Assembly (NCBI GenBank): GCA_030168575.1 | Contig: CP115555.1 | Coordinates: 992,001-1,056,000 of the forward strand | Length of the DNA: 64,000 bases | Reading direction: 5' to 3' | From: Methanomassiliicoccales archaeon LGM-RCC1 | GTDB lineage: Archaea > Thermoplasmatota > Thermoplasmata > Methanomassiliicoccales > Methanomethylophilaceae | Part shown: one piece after another, positions 61,303-64,000 of the stretch | How positions within the stretch are numbered: the first letter of the stretch is position 1 | Layout of the letters: each line of letters starts with the position of its first letter | Program-made: the position numbers and the translations under genes | Notes under the pieces: model-generated | The model's input: the letters and a program-made list of their open reading frames with translations, nothing else | What the model was told of the DNA's origin: nothing | The model's database searches: none

Positions 61303-61511
61303 GACCGGAGGACGCAAAGCAGATCCTGTCGTTGTTCCCGGAGGATGGGAAGACCTCCGCGGTATCCCTCGGACAGGCCCTCTACCCAGACAAGTCCGAG
61401 TATCAGCAGCGTACTCAGGCATTTGCTAAATTGCTAATGCTGGAGAAGATGGGCTACGTCGAGAAGCTCGGCATCGAAGGAGGAATGCGGATGTGGGGGA
61501 TGAAAGGATGA
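61299..61511 (+). CDS. Small winged-helix protein (70 residues)
   Basis: QAFAKLLMLEKMGYVEKLG closes a winged-helix-like fold; third in a row. I take the GTG at 61299, which overlaps the stop as GTGA, over the ATG at 61284, which would overlap the previous gene by 19 bases. Confidence 0.58.
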   Translation: MRPEDAKQILSLFPEDGKTSAVSLGQALYPDKSEYQQRTQAFAKLLMLEKMGYVEKLGIEGGMRMWGMKG

Positions 61512-61891
61512 GCGAACTCAAGCCATGCCCCGAATGTGGGTCGGACGATCTTAATATCATGACGGAATACACATCGGGAAACCGTGTTATTCATTGCACG
61601 GGCTGTCACAAATACTATGACCATTTGAAACTGACGAGAGAAGATACACTTTCCGACATATTCGAGAGGTGGAACGAATATGCTCAAAACTACAAGCCAA
61701 AACCTAAGACTGAATCAGTATTGAAACCTTGTCCTTTCTGTGGGTCGGAGGAACTTGTGTTCGCCGACGAGGAGGACGGTTCATGTTGCATCAGATGCAC
61801 CGATTGCGGAGCACAGGTCGGGCATTATAGGGATTACATGTCCGACAATGAGGATATTGCAGGGTTATGGAACAGGAGAGCGAGCGAATGA
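61508..61891 (+). CDS. Lar-like zinc-ribbon protein, two tandem domains
   Basis: 127 residues with two copies of the Lar pattern: LKPCPECGSDDL...CTGCHKYYD...WNEY and LKPCPFCGSEEL...CTDCGAQVG...WNRR. Lar proteins of lambdoid phages alleviate type I restriction; here only the zinc-ribbon pattern is shared, so that role is inferred. Overlap ATGA at 61508. Confidence 0.7.
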   Translation: MSELKPCPECGSDDLNIMTEYTSGNRVIHCTGCHKYYDHLKLTREDTLSDIFERWNEYAQNYKPKPKTESVLKPCPFCGSEELVFADEEDGSCCIRCTDCGAQVGHYRDYMSDNEDIAGLWNRRASE

Positions 61892-61911
61892 CCGATGATG
61901 GATGTGTATAG

Positions 61912-62061
61912 ATGAAGTGTAGGTTCTGCGGGGCCATATTCGACCTCAAGGACATATCCAAGCCTATGGACGACAGCCCGTTCCAGTTCGTATGGGTCAG
62001 GGACAACTGCCCTAACTGCAAGAGAGGGATGGACGACTGGTATGAGAGGGTGAGAGAATGA
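61912..62061 (+). CDS. Small zinc-ribbon protein (49 residues), possible TAG-extended start
   Basis: KCRFCGAIF and DNCPNCKRG give a four-Cys ribbon. The chain of ATGA overlaps would place the start at 61888, from which the frame reads MTDDGCV, then TAG (61909-61911), then this ATG. Either translation restarts at 61912 or the TAG is read through. Confidence 0.6.
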   Translation: MKCRFCGAIFDLKDISKPMDDSPFQFVWVRDNCPNCKRGMDDWYERVRE

Positions 62062-62219
62062 TGGTGGAATCAAAGGTATATGAGAATAATGGTTTCTATG
62101 ACTATGTAGTAACTATCAATACACAGGTGGATTCCTTCTATCAAGGCAATCCGAGATACATCGTAACATTGACGAAGGATGGGGTATTAGTCGAACCGTA
62201 TAAGGAGGCAGAGGAATGA
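62058..62219 (+). CDS. Small hypothetical protein (53 residues)
   Basis: Linked to both neighbours by ATGA overlaps. Mixed polar, beta-like sequence (YDYVVTINTQVDSFYQ); no Cys. No family recognised. Confidence 0.5.
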   Translation: MMVESKVYENNGFYDYVVTINTQVDSFYQGNPRYIVTLTKDGVLVEPYKEAEE

Positions 62220-62422
62220 CCTCAGATTGGTGTTATAGATGCCCCAGATGCGGATCGGTCAACGAACTCGAGGGCGAGGAGCTTAATCATGGGGATGGCG
62301 AAGAGACGGAACTCGAATGCTATAACTGTGGTCAGAAAATCAAATGCACCGCATACGTTTCAATAGATTATCAATTCTCTGTGAAGGACCCGTTAACGAG
62401 GACGAGTATAATGTCGGTGTAA
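62216..62422 (+). CDS. Small zinc-ribbon protein (68 residues), perhaps frameshifted
   Basis: CYRCPRCGSVNE and CYNCGQKIKC form a zinc ribbon. After SVKDP the frame ends in a short tail, while another frame continues as VNEDEYNVGVTF. A one-base loss near 62396 may have split a longer gene. Confidence 0.55.
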   Translation: MTSDWCYRCPRCGSVNELEGEELNHGDGEETELECYNCGQKIKCTAYVSIDYQFSVKDPLTRTSIMSV

Positions 62423-62544
62423 CGTTTGATCACATATTTGGGACCGACCCATCCAGAAAAGAGAATTACATACTCCATCTCGAAGATGAGGACGAATGGG
62501 AAGATATTAACAGAATATTGACGGAACAGGAGGAAGAGGAATGA
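62344..62544 (+). CDS. Acidic protein fragment, frame-shifted continuation of 62216 gene or separate gene
   Basis: 66 residues with an acidic end (EDEWEDINRILTEQEEEE) from an ATG at 62344 that overlaps the previous gene by 79 bases, unlike the 4-base overlaps elsewhere. The part after codon 16 reads as a natural continuation of that gene, so this is probably not an independent gene. Confidence 0.35.
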   Translation: MHRIRFNRLSILCEGPVNEDEYNVGVTFDHIFGTDPSRKENYILHLEDEDEWEDINRILTEQEEEE

Positions 62545-62717
62545 CCTGCGAACTCGTACCCTGCCCATGGTGCAAGGAATCGGAACGGATTTACCCTCAT
62601 AGATTCGGAGGCGAAGGGCAGTGGCAGATGGAATGTCAATCATGCGGTGCAACTGGCCCGATGGCGGATGAAAGACATATTGCGGTACAGAAATGGAATG
62701 GGAGGGAGTTGATATGA
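62541..62717 (+). CDS. Lar-like zinc-ribbon protein (58 residues)
   Basis: LVPCPWCKESERI, MECQSCGATGP and the terminal VQKWNG match the Lar pattern. ATGA overlaps at both ends. Confidence 0.65.
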   Translation: MTCELVPCPWCKESERIYPHRFGGEGQWQMECQSCGATGPMADERHIAVQKWNGRELI

Positions 62718-62905
62718 ACAACCTTGAATCCTGTCCGTTCTGCGGATGTCGGATAAAGACCAGATATATACCGCCAGAACAGGGAGGGCCAGTATGGGAG
62801 TTTCAGCATCCTAAGAATGATTGTTTCCTATTGTTATGCAGTATTCCCTATATCACCGATTTTGACGAGTTCATGGATAGATGGAACAGGAGAGTGAGCG
62901 AATGA
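62714..62905 (+). CDS. Lar-like zinc-ribbon protein (63 residues)
   Basis: LESCPFCGCRIK, a central insertion and DRWNRRVSE at the C-terminus. The second Cys pair is less regular (NDCFLLLC). Confidence 0.62.
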   Translation: MNNLESCPFCGCRIKTRYIPPEQGGPVWEFQHPKNDCFLLLCSIPYITDFDEFMDRWNRRVSE

Positions 62906-63063
62906 CCGAATTGAAGCCATGTCCGTTCTGCGGTTCTAACAACGTCCAGAACCGTGAGGACGATGGGCGGTACATCCTCTGCAACACCTGCCACATCGAG
63001 GTCCGCGACCATCAGGGAACGGACAGGCAGTTCGAGATGTGGAACAGGAGAGTGAACGAATGA
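62902..63063 (+). CDS. Lar-like zinc-ribbon protein (53 residues)
   Basis: LKPCPFCGSNNVQN, CNTCHIEVRD and MWNRRVNE: a minimal, complete Lar domain. Confidence 0.68.
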   Translation: MTELKPCPFCGSNNVQNREDDGRYILCNTCHIEVRDHQGTDRQFEMWNRRVNE

Positions 63064-63317
63064 CCGACCTTAAACCATGCCCATTTTGTGGACAAACAGC
63101 TTATTTGCATTTAGAAGATAAGTTTGGAATAGACGGCGAAAGACTGAGTTATGTGTCTTGCTATACTTGTCTTGTTCAAGGCCCCCTTGAAATGAAAATC
63201 GAAAAAGCAATTGAATCATGGAACAGGAGGGCCGATGACGATGCGGATTTACTGGCCCTGTTCAACGGGTGGCTCGATTCCGAAAGATACAACTGCGACA
63301 ACTCCGAGCATGATTAG
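63060..63317 (+). CDS. Lar-like zinc-ribbon protein (85 residues)
   Basis: LKPCPFCGQTAYL, CYTCLVQGPLE and SWNRRADD, followed by an extra acidic helix (LLALFNGWLDSERY). Start in an ATGA overlap at 63060. Confidence 0.66.
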   Translation: MTDLKPCPFCGQTAYLHLEDKFGIDGERLSYVSCYTCLVQGPLEMKIEKAIESWNRRADDDADLLALFNGWLDSERYNCDNSEHD

Positions 63318-63332
63318 GAGGTTTGCCACGAG

Positions 63333-63611
63333 ATGCTATCCATCGTGCATAAGAAACAGATGCAGGAGGAATCCAATACCAAACATTCTACGCCCGCATT
63401 AGATCGGGCTAAAGATGCGAATTACGGCCCACGCGATGATAACGGATGCTGTTGGCATTGCGAGCATTTCCGCATCCAAGAGTATGCGCCGTCGGGCAAG
63501 AAGTGGGTATGCGACGAGCTGAACATCCAGGTTCTAAAAGGACACGGATGCAGATTTTTCAAATGGAGGAGGAAGAATGACCGATTGTCGCCAATGTTTC
63601 CATTATGGTAG
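63333..63611 (+). CDS. Small Cys-rich protein (92 residues)
   Basis: CCWHCEHFRIQEY, VCDELN and HGCRFFKW set four spaced Cys, a zinc-binding-like layout. AGGAGG at 63316-63321 precedes the ATG at 63333 by 11 bases. It ends with TAG, uncommon here, and overlaps the next gene by 35 bases. Confidence 0.55.
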   Translation: MLSIVHKKQMQEESNTKHSTPALDRAKDANYGPRDDNGCCWHCEHFRIQEYAPSGKKWVCDELNIQVLKGHGCRFFKWRRKNDRLSPMFPLW

Positions 63612-63705
63612 GTCGCTTGTAAACGGTCGCATAGAATGTGCGATAGCCGATAAAGTAGGCGCATCAAGGGACAGATGTCCGTTCTTCGTAAGGTGGAAGG
63701 GATGA
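63577..63705 (+). CDS. Tiny Cys-rich protein (42 residues)
   Basis: DCRQCFHYGRS, IECAIAD and DRCPFFVRWKG repeat the spacing of the preceding protein (CxxC, Cys, CxFFxW), so the two are probably paralogues. GGAGGAGGAAG directly before the ATG is a strong ribosome-binding site. Confidence 0.6.
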   Translation: MTDCRQCFHYGRSLVNGRIECAIADKVGASRDRCPFFVRWKG

Positions 63706-64000
63706 TACAGGCGTCTATCTTCGACTTCAAGCCGAAGATCATAGAGCAGACGGCCCGTCATATCGTCCTCAAGGACGTATATGAGGAGGACGGTTTCATG
63801 CGTGCATATCGTACCGATGCTAAGTGTATAGTCGATTCCATCGGTACGTTCTTCAACGGCGGAGCTCTCACAGATACCCGCGTGTTGGCGAACACCAATC
63901 AGATAGACCGTACATCCGATAGCTCCATAGATCATAACGATATGTCGTTGAGATCGTTTCTCCAATTATGCTCGCCCTATCATAAGGAGATATACGCCGA
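63702..64000 (+). CDS. Hypothetical protein, cut by right window edge
   Basis: The reading frame from the ATG at 63702 (ATGA overlap) stays open for 299 bases to the end of the window. The visible N-terminus (SIFDFKPKIIEQTARHIVLK) and a Cys/His-containing LCSPYHKEIYA near the end are not enough to name a family. Confidence 0.5.
   Translation, partial: MIQASIFDFKPKIIEQTARHIVLKDVYEEDGFMRAYRTDAKCIVDSIGTFFNGGALTDTRVLANTNQIDRTSDSSIDHNDMSLRSFLQLCSPYHKEIYA

Noticed and set aside
1-64000. CRISPR array
   Set aside because: No regularly spaced direct repeats were seen; the only tandem repeats are coding (45019-45830) or a microsatellite (57282-57316).

Overview
The window looks like chromosomal DNA of a methanogenic archaeon, most likely of the order Methanomassiliicoccales (Thermoplasmatota). 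Seen directly: archaeal ribosomal proteins eS1, eL37 and eL41, RNase P protein Rpp21, Sec61-beta, class I lysyl-tRNA synthetase, introns in tRNA-Met and tRNA-Trp, and many genes with a TATA box about 25 bases before the start codon, as for leaderless transcripts. Heterodisulfide reductase subunits HdrC and HdrB, a hydrogenase-maturation protease, NikR and a CbiX-type chelatase fit a nickel- and corrinoid-dependent methanogen. The order itself is inferred from the overall gene style and was not tested by a search.

Bases 1-12,200 are housekeeping: an M16 peptidase (cut by the window edge), hydrogenase protease, a LysR-like regulator, hdrC-hdrB, eS1, an intron-containing tRNA-Met, an arsA/get3-pyrC-Cys-cluster gene run, a CDF metal transporter, eL37, purF and tRNA-Ala. 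Bases 12,200-26,400 hold an ArsR-type regulator with a hydrolase, a rubredoxin-glutamate synthase fusion, a dat-ddc pair for 1,3-diaminopropane, amt-glnK, DNA polymerase IV, an NhaC-type antiporter and a CbiX-like chelatase. Bases 26,400-38,900 carry tRNA-Arg, eL41, tRNA-Trp with a box C/D guide RNA in its intron, a membrane/secreted gene pair, an amino-acid operon (ACT regulator, hom, cimA, ACT protein, DUF711 protein), tRNA-Ser, a broken cell-surface gene, nadE and tRNA-Glu. Bases 39,000-49,100 are rich in transporters (NSS, ZIP next to nikR, MFS, CPA2, AGCS) and hold a 725-residue acidic repeat protein with no recognised family. Bases 49,100-56,700 hold a corrinoid-protein-like gene, Sec61-beta, lysS, an HD-domain protein and the Rpp21-YhbY-serS cluster.

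From about 56,900 to the right edge the character changes. Some two dozen short genes lie on one strand, most joined by 4-base stop/start overlaps, and include an ERF-like single-strand annealing protein, a PCNA-like sliding clamp, several small winged-helix proteins and a run of tiny Cys-rich Lar-like zinc-ribbon proteins. This is best read as the early/replication operon of an integrated virus or related element. No integrase, capsid gene or attachment site is visible, so the element continues past the window. A palindrome over the TATA box of its first gene is a candidate repressor site.
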